Assembly (NCBI GenBank): GCA_029574055.1
Contig: JAKQBQ010000171.1
Coordinates: forward strand, 1 to 18,932
Length of the DNA: 18,932 nt
Source: Methanobacteriota archaeon
Lineage (GTDB): Archaea > Thermoplasmatota > Thermoplasmata > Methanomassiliicoccales > Methanomethylophilaceae
Reading direction: 5' to 3'
Shown: one piece after another, positions 1-6,520 of the stretch
Layout of the letters: every line of letters begins with the position of its first letter
Position numbering within the stretch: the stretch's first letter is position 1
Notes under the pieces: generated by a model
The model's database searches: none
Seen by the model: the letters and a program-made list of their open reading frames with translations, nothing else
Told to the model about the DNA's origin: nothing
Program-made: the position numbers and the translations under genes

Positions 1-714
1 GGTGTGATCGACACGGCCGACATGATAATCCTGAAAACAGCGGATGAGGGGGAAGTGCGTTCTTATATCGATGGATATAACACCAACTATAGGACTTTCG
101 GCAGCTACGGCGACGTCATTGTTTACGATCGCGGCCCGACCCTCAATCCGGTGATACACCGCGCGATATTATGGCTGGAATATAACGGGGACGGGACGTG
201 GAGCGCGCCCAGCCTCAAAGACTACCCATTAGACCTCTGGGAATGCACAGGCGGCAAGAATTACGATAGGCTGACCGGGATCCTTACGCTAAAGAACATG
301 GGGTACAACAGCAACATCACAGCAAACCTCAATCTCGATACTCTTACAGCAATGGAATCCGAAAGCGGATTCGTTACTATGGGCGACCACAACCCCGGAT
401 TCGATCAGCCGTCCAATGTCATGGGTGTTAAAGGTCTTATTCCATATGAAAAAATAAAAGCCGTAGCGTGGTTCGAGGTGCCGTGGGTCGGCGCATTCAA
501 AATGATGTTGAACGGGGATACATACACAATAGACAGATGGGTCCCGAATACCGTTCCGTCTTTGGTCGCGGCCATAATTCTGATAGTATTCCTTTTGATA
601 GGATTGAGCTTCCTTTTTGATCATCGATATTACAGAAAATACAAAGAAGAACTTTACAGAGAAATGAACGCCCCCACCCCTTTATTTCCAGTGGAAGACG
701 AAAAAGAAGAATGA
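1..714 (+). CDS. Signal peptidase I, archaeal S26B type (5' end missing)
   Basis: Membrane endopeptidase that would remove signal peptides from proteins exported by the Sec pathway. The reading frame is open to the left edge, so the N-terminal anchor and the catalytic serine box lie outside the window. Visible signatures of the S26 family are GDVIVY followed by NPVIHRAI, whose His (nt 157-159) would be the archaeal/ER-type general base, and a later GDHNPGFDQ box (about nt 381-407) matching the family's GDNN-type motif, then GLIPYEKIKAVAWFEVPWVG, typical of the region after it. A hydrophobic helix (about nt 547-610) gives a C-terminal membrane anchor, followed by a basic then acidic tail. The last 16 codons overlap the ORB-like element at 668-696. 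The gene ends 2 nt before the convergent orc1 stop. The family assignment rests on motifs only. Confidence 0.8.
   Translation, partial: GVIDTADMIILKTADEGEVRSYIDGYNTNYRTFGSYGDVIVYDRGPTLNPVIHRAILWLEYNGDGTWSAPSLKDYPLDLWECTGGKNYDRLTGILTLKNMGYNSNITANLNLDTLTAMESESGFVTMGDHNPGFDQPSNVMGVKGLIPYEKIKAVAWFEVPWVGAFKMMLNGDTYTIDRWVPNTVPSLVAAIILIVFLLIGLSFLFDHRYYRKYKEELYREMNAPTPLFPVEDEKEE
668..696 (-). repeat. Origin Recognition Box-like element, left copy (inverted)
   Basis: Perfect reverse complement of 2216-2244 over 29 bases. Read on the minus strand it starts with the dyad TTCCACTGGAA (696-686), then ATAAA, then a G-rich run GGGGTGGGGG (680-671) and CGT. Dyad plus G-string is the known layout of archaeal ORBs bound by Orc1/Cdc6. 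It lies wholly inside the 3' coding end of the signal peptidase gene, where it encodes part of the hydrophilic tail (NAPTPLFPVE). Confidence 0.8.
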
Positions 715-716
715 CC

Positions 717-1943
717 TCACAGAAGTTTTGTTTGTTTAGGGGGTTTGTATTTTGAAAGAGGTTCGAAAAGCTCATCTTTCATAACAAATTCGATGATATC
801 TTTGTTGATATTAAGTTCGATCTCTCTTGTTCTCCCTTGTCTTCCGAAAGATTTGACCCTCGCGTGTATTATTCCGAGCATATCCAATTCAGATATCAGA
901 TCGGCAACTCTTTTTTCTGATTTTGGACTTATATTCAAACCCTTGCATATTTCTTTGTAAAGCGAATACACATCCCCGGTTATCACAGAAGTATCTTTTT
1001 TCTCATGATTCTCTATTATGCTTCTGAGTATTATCTTTGATTGGGAAGGAAGGGTCCTTATCACTTCTTGAACAGTATCTTTTTCTATTGCGTTTATCGC
1101 TTCTTTGACGTGAGCTTCAGTGACTATGCTATCTCCTCTTCTTTCCGCTTTTTCTGCAGATACTCTAAGAAGATCCAACGCTTTCCTTGCGTCGCCGGAA
1201 TCCTGAGCCGAAACAGCAGCACAGTATGGTATTACTCCTTCTTCTACTACTCCGGGCTCGAATGCAAGCTCCGCTCTTTTTCTTAAGATATCTTGAAGTT
1301 GTTCCGGATTGTATGGAGGAAAAACGACCTTTTCTTCTCCAAGCCTGCTTCTAATCTTTGAAGTAAGGAGTTCAGTGAATTTTGTATTGTTTGTTACACC
1401 GATTATAGAAACTTTTGAGTTTTTGAGTTTTTCATTCATTGTTGTTAAGAAATAGAAGATATCATCTCCATTTTTCTGTAATATCCTATCTATCTCATCT
1501 AAAACAATAATGAATATCTTGTTTTCTTTATCAATCGAATTTATCAAAGTATCATATACTCTATCTAAACTCCATCCGGTGAATGGTATCTTGTTGCTTT
1601 GATCTTTTATTATTTGGTTTGATATGTTAAACAACATTCCATATGGATTATCTACGATCTCACAATTAACATACAAAAAACTGCAATTCTCTTCTGATGG
1701 GTCTTCTTTCTTCAATTCTTTTCCGATATAATTCAAGACAGCTGTCTTTCCTGTTCCTGTCTTTCCTGTTATAAGAATGTTAGAAGGTTTGTGTTTGTAA
1801 AGTGAAGGAGTTATTATCTCAACAATATTCTTTACTTCATTTTCTCGATGAGGTAGTTGATCGGGGATGTATGTAGTCTGAAGAATATTCCTATTCTTTA
1901 TCAGAATATTCATCTTCGTTTTTGATTCATCAAAGGCACCCAT
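717..1943 (-). CDS. orc1: Orc1/Cdc6 replication initiator ATPase
   Basis: Origin-binding AAA+ protein that marks origins and helps load the MCM helicase. From the ATG at 1943 the protein has 408 residues, close to the usual size. Walker A GKTGTGKT is at residues 60-67, Walker B IIVLDEID at 145-152, sensor 1 GVTNN at 182-186, and sensor 2 GDARKALDLLR at 250-260. A winged-helix DNA-binding region follows (about 295-390) and would bind the ORBs. The ATG at 1943 is chosen because a GGTGG stretch precedes it by 6 nt; a GTG five codons upstream (1958) is the alternative. A TATA-like box lies at 1988-1995. The gene is clearly more AT-rich than its neighbours, particularly in its 5' two-thirds. It sits between the two inverted ORB-like elements, which supports its role as the initiator of this origin. 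Confidence 0.95.
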   Translation of the reverse strand: MGAFDESKTKMNILIKNRNILQTTYIPDQLPHRENEVKNIVEIITPSLYKHKPSNILITGKTGTGKTAVLNYIGKELKKEDPSEENCSFLYVNCEIVDNPYGMLFNISNQIIKDQSNKIPFTGWSLDRVYDTLINSIDKENKIFIIVLDEIDRILQKNGDDIFYFLTTMNEKLKNSKVSIIGVTNNTKFTELLTSKIRSRLGEEKVVFPPYNPEQLQDILRKRAELAFEPGVVEEGVIPYCAAVSAQDSGDARKALDLLRVSAEKAERRGDSIVTEAHVKEAINAIEKDTVQEVIRTLPSQSKIILRSIIENHEKKDTSVITGDVYSLYKEICKGLNISPKSEKRVADLISELDMLGIIHARVKSFGRQGRTREIELNINKDIIEFVMKDELFEPLSKYKPPKQTKLL

Positions 1944-1987
1944 TTCAAACCACCACACTAAAGCCCAACTACATAGCTCAAGTGCCG

Positions 1988-1995
1988 TTATAATA
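1988..1995 (-). promoter_or_regulatory. TATA-like box of orc1
   Basis: Minus-strand TATTATAA, centred about 48 nt upstream of the ATG at 1943. A start site about 25 nt downstream would give a short leader of around 20 nt containing the GGTGG ribosome-binding-like stretch. Confidence 0.45.
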
Positions 1996-2042
1996 GTTTC
2001 TTATGTTGGATAGAAGAAGAAAAAGACAATGATAAAATCAGT

Positions 2043-2050
2043 TTTATAAG
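2043..2050 (+). promoter_or_regulatory. TATA-like box of the 28-codon small ORF
   Basis: TTTATAAG lies about 52 nt before the ATG at 2099. Transcription starting about 25 nt downstream would leave a leader that contains the AAAGGAG ribosome-binding site at 2085-2091. Confidence 0.45.
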
Positions 2051-2098
2051 ATAGATTATATTACAGGATATTATCACTTGATCCAAAGGAGAATATCA

Positions 2099-2185
2099 AT
2101 GAAAGGATGGTTAGTAATCGCCGGATGTGTGCTCTGTATAGCGTTGTTCATATTGGTATTGTGGGCAATAGGCAACTTCGGCTGA
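2099..2185 (+). CDS. Putative 28-residue single-pass membrane microprotein
   Basis: Short ORF starting ATG AAA GGA TGG and ending TGA at 2183-2185. It is preceded by a good ribosome-binding site AAAGGAG (2085-2091, 7-nt spacer) and a TATA-like box (2043-2050), and is followed by an eight-T run. The product has a short MKGW head, a continuous hydrophobic core (LVIAGCVLCIALFILVLWAI) long enough to span a membrane, and a NFG tail. It contains two cysteines. No family is recognised. It lies inside the probable origin between the AT-rich stretch and the right ORB-like element. The quality of promoter, ribosome-binding site and terminator suggests it is really expressed; function unknown. Confidence 0.6.
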   Translation: MKGWLVIAGCVLCIALFILVLWAIGNFG

Positions 2186-2190
2186 GAGTA

Positions 2191-2198
2191 TTTTTTTT
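2191..2198 (+). terminator. Oligo-T terminator after the small ORF
   Basis: A run of eight T residues starts 5 nt after the stop codon at 2185 and ends 17 nt before the right ORB-like element. T-runs alone can terminate archaeal RNA polymerase (established), so this may stop transcription before it reaches the ORB. Confidence 0.5.
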
Positions 2199-2215
2199 GA
2201 TGACCTTATTTTCAG

Positions 2216-2244
2216 TTCCACTGGAAATAAAGGGGTGGGGGCGT
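2216..2244 (+). repeat. Origin Recognition Box-like element, right copy
   Basis: Dyad TTCCACTGGAA at 2216-2226, then ATAAA and a G-rich run GGGGTGGGGG at 2232-2241. It is a perfect 29-base inverted copy of 668-696. Unlike the left copy it is intergenic. Dyad and adjacent G-string match the known layout of archaeal ORBs; binding by the Orc1 encoded here is inferred. Confidence 0.85.
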
Positions 2245-2311
2245 ATTCACCGCAAGAGCAGTATAACTGTAGCTGTCAGCTTAAAAACCACAGATATGGG
2301 ATACAACATCG

Positions 2312-2614
2312 ATGAAAATATTTGATAGATATTCGTTGCTCTGCATTTCGGTGTCAATGATAATTTTGATGACCGTCGTGATTAACGGCGAGGAGCCCGA
2401 AGATAAAAGCATCATAGGGATCGCGTACGACATCAAAAGCACGCAGAACGGTTACACATTCTATCTGGATGACAGCAGCGGTAAAGAGGTGCGGTGTTTC
2501 AACAGAACGGCGCCTTTGGAGTATGGTGTATATCAAGTCAAAGGAACGCCGTCCGACGACGGAAGCATGCTGTTCTTGAATTATATGCAGGAAATAGATC
2601 AAAATAAGTTTTAA
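2312..2614 (+). CDS. Small membrane-anchored or secreted OB-fold-like protein
   Basis: 100 residues. A hydrophobic segment at about residues 8-25 (LLCISVSMIILMTVVI) looks like a signal peptide or N-terminal anchor. The rest (about 33-95) alternates beta-like stretches (IIGIAYDIKS, GYTFYLDDSSG, EVRCFN, GVYQVKGTPSDDGSMLFL) reminiscent of the short OB-fold / tRNA_anti-like family, in which such domains bind nucleic acid or act as small beta barrels. A hydrophobic leader argues for an extracytoplasmic location, which would not fit DNA binding at the nearby origin. A TTAAAAA box at 2281-2287 lies about 28 nt before the ATG, with no ribosome-binding site, suggesting a leaderless mRNA. tiaS follows 31 nt later with its own TATA-like box. 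Confidence 0.65.
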   Translation: MKIFDRYSLLCISVSMIILMTVVINGEEPEDKSIIGIAYDIKSTQNGYTFYLDDSSGKEVRCFNRTAPLEYGVYQVKGTPSDDGSMLFLNYMQEIDQNKF

Positions 2615-2617
2615 AGA

Positions 2618-2624
2618 TTATATT
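2618..2624 (+). promoter_or_regulatory. TATA-like box of tiaS (leaderless spacing)
   Basis: TTATATT centred about 25 nt before the ATG at 2646. There is no clear ribosome-binding site, so transcription probably starts at or next to the start codon. Confidence 0.5.
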
Positions 2625-2645
2625 GTAATTGAATAATGACCGCTC

Positions 2646-3968
2646 ATGTATATTGCAGTCGACGACACGGATTCTATCAGCGGCAACTGCACCACATTCC
2701 TTGCGACGGAATTCATATTCGAATTGAGCAGGGACATGGACGTGATAGGGTATCCGCGCTTGGTCAGGCTGAATCCCGCAGCTCCATGGAAGACCAGAGG
2801 CAACGCGTCGCTCGTCATGAGGTTCGGGAAAGGGATGGGAAAAAAGACGCACGTCGGTTGCATAGCAGGCAGGGATATCTTCTGTTTCGAAAGAGCATCA
2901 TCCTATGAGCCAAAGGAAGACGAGATGATCGGCAGGCTCGTTCCTATTTTAGAAGACAACAGGGAGCCGGGATCCGATCCCGGGCTGGTGGTCAGCAGGA
3001 AGAAGCCCTCGCAATCGATGTATTGGAAAGGGGTTCGGACGATCTTGGATAAAAAAACCGTTGAAGATGAGCTGCAGAGGATCGGCGCGCACACTTACGA
3101 AATGGGTTGCGGCAGAGGAGTGATCGGAGCAGCATGCGGCATGGCATGGCGGCCGAGGGACAGCACTCTTGAACTTCTCACCTACAGACCGAAAGAGAAA
3201 TGGGGGACGGAACGGACATTCGATCCTCTTTCGATCAGGGAGATGGATATGTCCCTGCAATCAACATTCAACAGTTGGGAGGAAAGGGCGGGCAAGGTCG
3301 CGATGGTCCCCGGGACGCCGTGCCCGATCATGTACGGACTCCGCGGAGAGGACCGCCGGGATCTCATGAAAGGAAAAGAGATCATAAAATGCGAGAATAT
3401 AGAAAGATGGATGATATTCCTGACAAACCAGGGGACGGACGATCATGTTTCGTATGACCCAGACGTCTTGGTCCCGGATAGATCCTATTACATCACAGGG
3501 AAAGTGGCAAGCAGCAGGCGCATACCGGGCGGACATGTGCTTACGGACATGAACACAAAATTCGGCACGGTGACCGTAGGCGCATACGAGCCGTCGAAGG
3601 AATTTAGATATCTCTTTGACAATTTGGCTGAGGGAGACGTCATCGGGGTCATCGGAGAACTTAGGGAAGAGCCGAGGACGCTGAATGCGGAAAAAGTGCG
3701 CGTCATAAAGGTTGCCGAAAAGATCGACAAGATCTCTAACCCCCTATGCACGCAATGCGGCAGGACAATGGAGTCGGTCGGCAAAGGCAAAGGATACCGC
3801 TGCAGGAAATGCCGCACGTCCGCCGATTCGCCGGAGACCAAGAAGGCCGTCCGATGGGTCAGGGAAGGATGGTACGAACCGCCCGCTGCAGCAAGGAGGC
3901 ATTTGTCCAAACCTCTGAAAAGGATGGGGTTGGAACAGCCGGTCGAATTCGTCAATAAACGAACGTAA
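2646..3968 (+). CDS. tiaS: tRNA(Ile2) 2-agmatinylcytidine synthetase TiaS
   Basis: TiaS attaches agmatine to C34 of the CAU-anticodon tRNA-Ile2, using ATP, so that it reads AUA as isoleucine; it is specific to archaea. The 440-residue product has the family N-terminus MYIAVDDTDS (acidic metal-binding motif at residues 6-10), the NPAAPWKTRGN box at 43-53, the GCGRGVIGAACGMAW segment in the kinase-like catalytic region, an OB-fold region at about 280-350, and a C-terminal zinc ribbon formed by CTQCGR and CRKC at about 368-390. Length and domain order match the family. The ATG at 2646 directly encodes the conserved N-terminus, which fixes the start. Confidence 0.95.
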   Translation: MYIAVDDTDSISGNCTTFLATEFIFELSRDMDVIGYPRLVRLNPAAPWKTRGNASLVMRFGKGMGKKTHVGCIAGRDIFCFERASSYEPKEDEMIGRLVPILEDNREPGSDPGLVVSRKKPSQSMYWKGVRTILDKKTVEDELQRIGAHTYEMGCGRGVIGAACGMAWRPRDSTLELLTYRPKEKWGTERTFDPLSIREMDMSLQSTFNSWEERAGKVAMVPGTPCPIMYGLRGEDRRDLMKGKEIIKCENIERWMIFLTNQGTDDHVSYDPDVLVPDRSYYITGKVASSRRIPGGHVLTDMNTKFGTVTVGAYEPSKEFRYLFDNLAEGDVIGVIGELREEPRTLNAEKVRVIKVAEKIDKISNPLCTQCGRTMESVGKGKGYRCRKCRTSADSPETKKAVRWVREGWYEPPAAARRHLSKPLKRMGLEQPVEFVNKRT

Positions 3969-3979
3969 CCACCGACAGC

Positions 3980-3987
3980 AATAAATA
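3980..3987 (+). promoter_or_regulatory. TATA-like box of the thiolase gene
   Basis: AATAAATA about 47 nt before the ATG at 4031. A GAGG ribosome-binding-like motif (4020-4023) lies 7 nt before the start codon. A T5 stretch just after the TATA-like box could also end tiaS transcripts. Confidence 0.4.
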
Positions 3988-4030
3988 CTCTTTTTCCTAC
4001 TCAGGCACATTGTGTCTGTGAGGCAGATAG

Positions 4031-5209
4031 ATGGAAGAAATTGTGATACTCAGCGCGGCAAGGACCGCGATAGGGAAATACGGTAAAGCGCTCAGCGGCA
4101 TCAAAGTGACGGATCTCGGCGCGGCAGCACTCAGCGAAGCCGTGAAAAGGGCAGGGCTCAAACCCACCGACATCGAAGAATGCGCAATGGGGAACGTTGT
4201 CTCCACCGGTCTCGGTCAGAATCCGGCGCGGCAGTCGGCTGTCGCTGCGGGGCTCCCAGTCGAGATCGGGTCATACACCCTGAACGAGGTCTGCGGCTCA
4301 GGCCTGAAAGCGGTCATGAGCGCAGCCAACGCCGTCAAGGCGGGGACGTACAACGTGATCGCCGCGGGCGGCATGGAGAGCATGAGCAACATCCCCTATT
4401 ACGTAGAAGGTGCCAGATGGGGATTCAAGATGAACGATCAGATAATGACCGACACGATGGTCCACGACGGCCTTTGGGACATTTTCACCAACCAGCATAT
4501 GGGCATCACCGGGGAGATCGTGGCAGAGAGATACGGCGTAACGAGAGAGGACGCCGATCAGCTGGCTCTAGAGAGCAACAAAAAAGCCGCCGCGGCGCAG
4601 GCGGCAGGCAAGTTCAAGAATGAGATCGTCCCCTATACGATACGGTCCAGGAAAGGCGACATAGTTTTCGATATCGACGAGGGGATCAGAGAGGACACGA
4701 CCATGGAGGCGCTTGCCCGCCTGAAGCCGGTATTCAGAGAAGACGGCATCGTGACTGCAGGCAATTCTTCCCAACTGAGCGACGGCGCAGCCGCGGTCAT
4801 TGTAACCTCAAGATCCTGGGCGGAGGAACACGGCGTAAAGCCGATCGCAAGCATAATTGCATACGGCGAGAAGGGAGTGGCTCCCGAGCTCGTCATGGAG
4901 GCGCCGATACCGGCCACGCAGCATGTGCTCAAAAAGGCGGGGATGACGATCGACGATATCGATCTGTTCGAGCACAACGAGGCATTCGCAACAGCGTCCT
5001 GCGCCGTGAAGAAGGCACTGAATGTTCCGGACGACAGATTCAACGTCAACGGCGGAGCGGTGGCTCTCGGACATCCCATCGGATGCTCCGGCACCCGCGT
5101 TTTGACAACCCTCATCCACGCAATGCACGACCGCCGGAAGGAGACCGGCCTGTGTACCCTCTGCCTCGGCGGAGGAAACGCGGTCACGATGATAGTGCGC
5201 AGAGAATGA
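4031..5209 (+). CDS. Acetyl-CoA C-acetyltransferase (thiolase)
   Basis: Condenses two acetyl-CoA to acetoacetyl-CoA, the first step towards mevalonate and archaeal isoprenoid lipids, or the reverse. The 392-residue product is a full-length classical thiolase: nucleophilic Cys88 in NEVCGSG, NEAFA at 316-320, His348 in GHPIGCSG, and second catalytic Cys378 in CLGGGNA. These positions fit the bacterial PhaA/AtoB class closely. Archaea often use a different thiolase/HMG-CoA synthase pair with a DUF35 partner; no such partner is seen here, which suggests the gene was acquired from bacteria, although this is inference. It stands alone between tiaS and the M20 peptidase gene with its own promoter. 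Confidence 0.95.
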   Translation: MEEIVILSAARTAIGKYGKALSGIKVTDLGAAALSEAVKRAGLKPTDIEECAMGNVVSTGLGQNPARQSAVAAGLPVEIGSYTLNEVCGSGLKAVMSAANAVKAGTYNVIAAGGMESMSNIPYYVEGARWGFKMNDQIMTDTMVHDGLWDIFTNQHMGITGEIVAERYGVTREDADQLALESNKKAAAAQAAGKFKNEIVPYTIRSRKGDIVFDIDEGIREDTTMEALARLKPVFREDGIVTAGNSSQLSDGAAAVIVTSRSWAEEHGVKPIASIIAYGEKGVAPELVMEAPIPATQHVLKKAGMTIDDIDLFEHNEAFATASCAVKKALNVPDDRFNVNGGAVALGHPIGCSGTRVLTTLIHAMHDRRKETGLCTLCLGGGNAVTMIVRRE

Positions 5210-5262
5210 TCTGCCCGCCAAAAACATCTTTAGACAAACCATTTCCTGTTTCTACAGCAAGT

Positions 5263-5269
5263 ATTATTA
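5263..5269 (+). promoter_or_regulatory. TATA-like box of the M20 peptidase gene (leaderless spacing)
   Basis: ATTATTA centred about 28 nt before the ATG at 5294. The weak GTGGGG just before the ATG is too close to serve as a good ribosome-binding site. Confidence 0.35.
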
Positions 5270-5293
5270 TGAAGCCCAGTTGATTAGTGGGGC

Positions 5294-6514
5294 ATGGAGC
5301 TGAAGCAGGTTCTCGGCAAGATCGAGGAGTCCAGAGAGGACATGGTGCGGATCATGTCGGAGATGATACGCATTCCCGCTATCGCTCCTGTGAATGGGGG
5401 TACCGGCGAAGGAAAGAGGGCAGACATGCTGGCCGGGTACCTCGAAGGATACGACAGCATCATCAGGGACGATGTCAGGGATGACCTCGATCCTTCTGTG
5501 ATACGCCCCAACATCCTTGCGAAGAAGAACGGCAAGGGGAAGGGGACGGTCTGGATCGTCGCCCACACGGACACGGTCCCGGTAGGGGACCTCAAAGACT
5601 GGGAGACCGACCCTTTCGAGCCTGTGGTCAAAGACGGCAGGATATACGGCCGCGGCACGGAGGACAACGGGCAGGCAGTGTTATCGGCGATGTTCGCATC
5701 CAAATTCATACCGAAGGGGATGCTCTCGAAAAGATCCATAGGCGTTGCGTTGGTTGCAGACGAGGAGACCACAAGCAAGCTGGGGATAGACTATCTTATC
5801 AAAAAAGGGCACTTCTCCGAGGATGATGTATTCATTGTGCCGGACTGGGGGAGCCCGGAGGGCGATCTTATCGAAGTGGCGGAGAAGAACCTCATATGGC
5901 TGCAGTTCAACATCACCGGGAAGTCCACACATGGTTCGACGCCGGACGAAGGCATAAACGCATTCAGAGTGGGCGCGGAGGTCCTTGCCGAATTAATGGC
6001 AGAATTCAAGAAACAGTTTCCGAAGGAGGATCCGATGTTCATTCCCAAGGCATCGACGTTCGAGCCAACGAAGAGCCCCGGCACAGTGATGAATGTGAAC
6101 ACCATCCCCGGGAACTTCGAGTTCTCCATGGACATCCGGCTGATCCCCGCATATAGCCAGGATGATGTTGTCGCTGTTGCGGAGCGCGTTGCGAAAGCCC
6201 ACGAGGAAAGGACCGGGGCAAAGATAAGCATCAGCGAGATCCAAAGGCACACATCCGGCAAGATATCCTCTACGGAAGGGATGGTATTCGACGCTTTGAT
6301 GGATTCGATAGAATCTGTGGTGGGAAAGAGGCCGAGGCCGGTGGGCGTGGGCGGGGCGACATGCGCGAACTTTTTCAGGAAAGAGGGTTATGATGCGTAT
6401 GTCTGGCAGAAAGGAGGGGGGACCCTCCACGGCCCGAACGAGTATGTCGTGATCGACAACATGGTCACCGACGCAAAGGTCTTCGCGACGCTGTTCTACA
6501 AGCTGTGCGTGTAA
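5294..6514 (+). CDS. M20 family metallo-hydrolase (ArgE/DapE type)
   Basis: Zinc-dependent deacylase or aminoacyl-hydrolase of 406 residues. Metal-binding and catalytic motifs are in order: VAHTDTVPVGD (His91, Asp93), GRGTEDNGQ (Glu123/Asp124), DEETT (Glu157 base and Glu158), PDWGSPEG (about 184-190), the dimerisation-domain His213 in KSTHGSTPDEG, and the last metal-ligand His in GGGTLHGPNEYV near the C-terminus. Family members include succinyl-diaminopimelate desuccinylase, acetylornithine deacetylase and dipeptidases. Archaea make no peptidoglycan, so a DapE role would only be in lysine synthesis. No lysine or arginine genes are nearby, so the substrate cannot be assigned. The gene converges on ftsY with a 6-nt gap. 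Confidence 0.9.
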   Translation: MELKQVLGKIEESREDMVRIMSEMIRIPAIAPVNGGTGEGKRADMLAGYLEGYDSIIRDDVRDDLDPSVIRPNILAKKNGKGKGTVWIVAHTDTVPVGDLKDWETDPFEPVVKDGRIYGRGTEDNGQAVLSAMFASKFIPKGMLSKRSIGVALVADEETTSKLGIDYLIKKGHFSEDDVFIVPDWGSPEGDLIEVAEKNLIWLQFNITGKSTHGSTPDEGINAFRVGAEVLAELMAEFKKQFPKEDPMFIPKASTFEPTKSPGTVMNVNTIPGNFEFSMDIRLIPAYSQDDVVAVAERVAKAHEERTGAKISISEIQRHTSGKISSTEGMVFDALMDSIESVVGKRPRPVGVGGATCANFFRKEGYDAYVWQKGGGTLHGPNEYVVIDNMVTDAKVFATLFYKLCV

Positions 6515-6520
6515 CCACGC

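Larger units (their letters stand above)
1985..2080. other. AT-rich stretch, candidate DNA unwinding element
   Basis: The divergent gap between orc1 and the small ORF at 2099 is rich in A and T, with stretches such as GTTATAATAG, AAGAAGAAAAAG and GTTTTATAAGATAGATTATA. It carries TATA-like boxes for both directions. It is the most AT-rich non-coding stretch between the two ORB-like elements, so it is the best candidate for initial melting. Its role as unwinding element is inferred from composition and position. Confidence 0.45.
668..2244. other. oriC: Probable chromosomal replication origin (oriC) region
   Basis: The segment holds an Orc1/Cdc6 initiator gene, an AT-rich divergent intergenic stretch, and at its two borders a perfect 29-bp inverted repeat with the form of an Origin Recognition Box. 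In archaea, origins are commonly next to orc1/cdc6 and carry ORBs around an AT-rich unwinding element (established). That this segment is an active origin is inference. Both G-runs point outward, away from the initiator gene. No GC-skew computation was possible. Confidence 0.75.

Noticed and set aside
174..198. Possible degenerate third ORB (CTGGAA then A/T then GGGG) in the signal peptidase gene
   Set aside because: Only half of the dyad is present and the G-run is interrupted; it encodes ordinary residues and could easily be chance.
668..2244. The 29-bp inverted repeats as ends of a transposon carrying orc1
   Set aside because: The repeats match the ORB layout, the left one is inside a conserved gene's coding end, no target duplication is seen at 660-667 versus 2245-2252, and no transposase is present.
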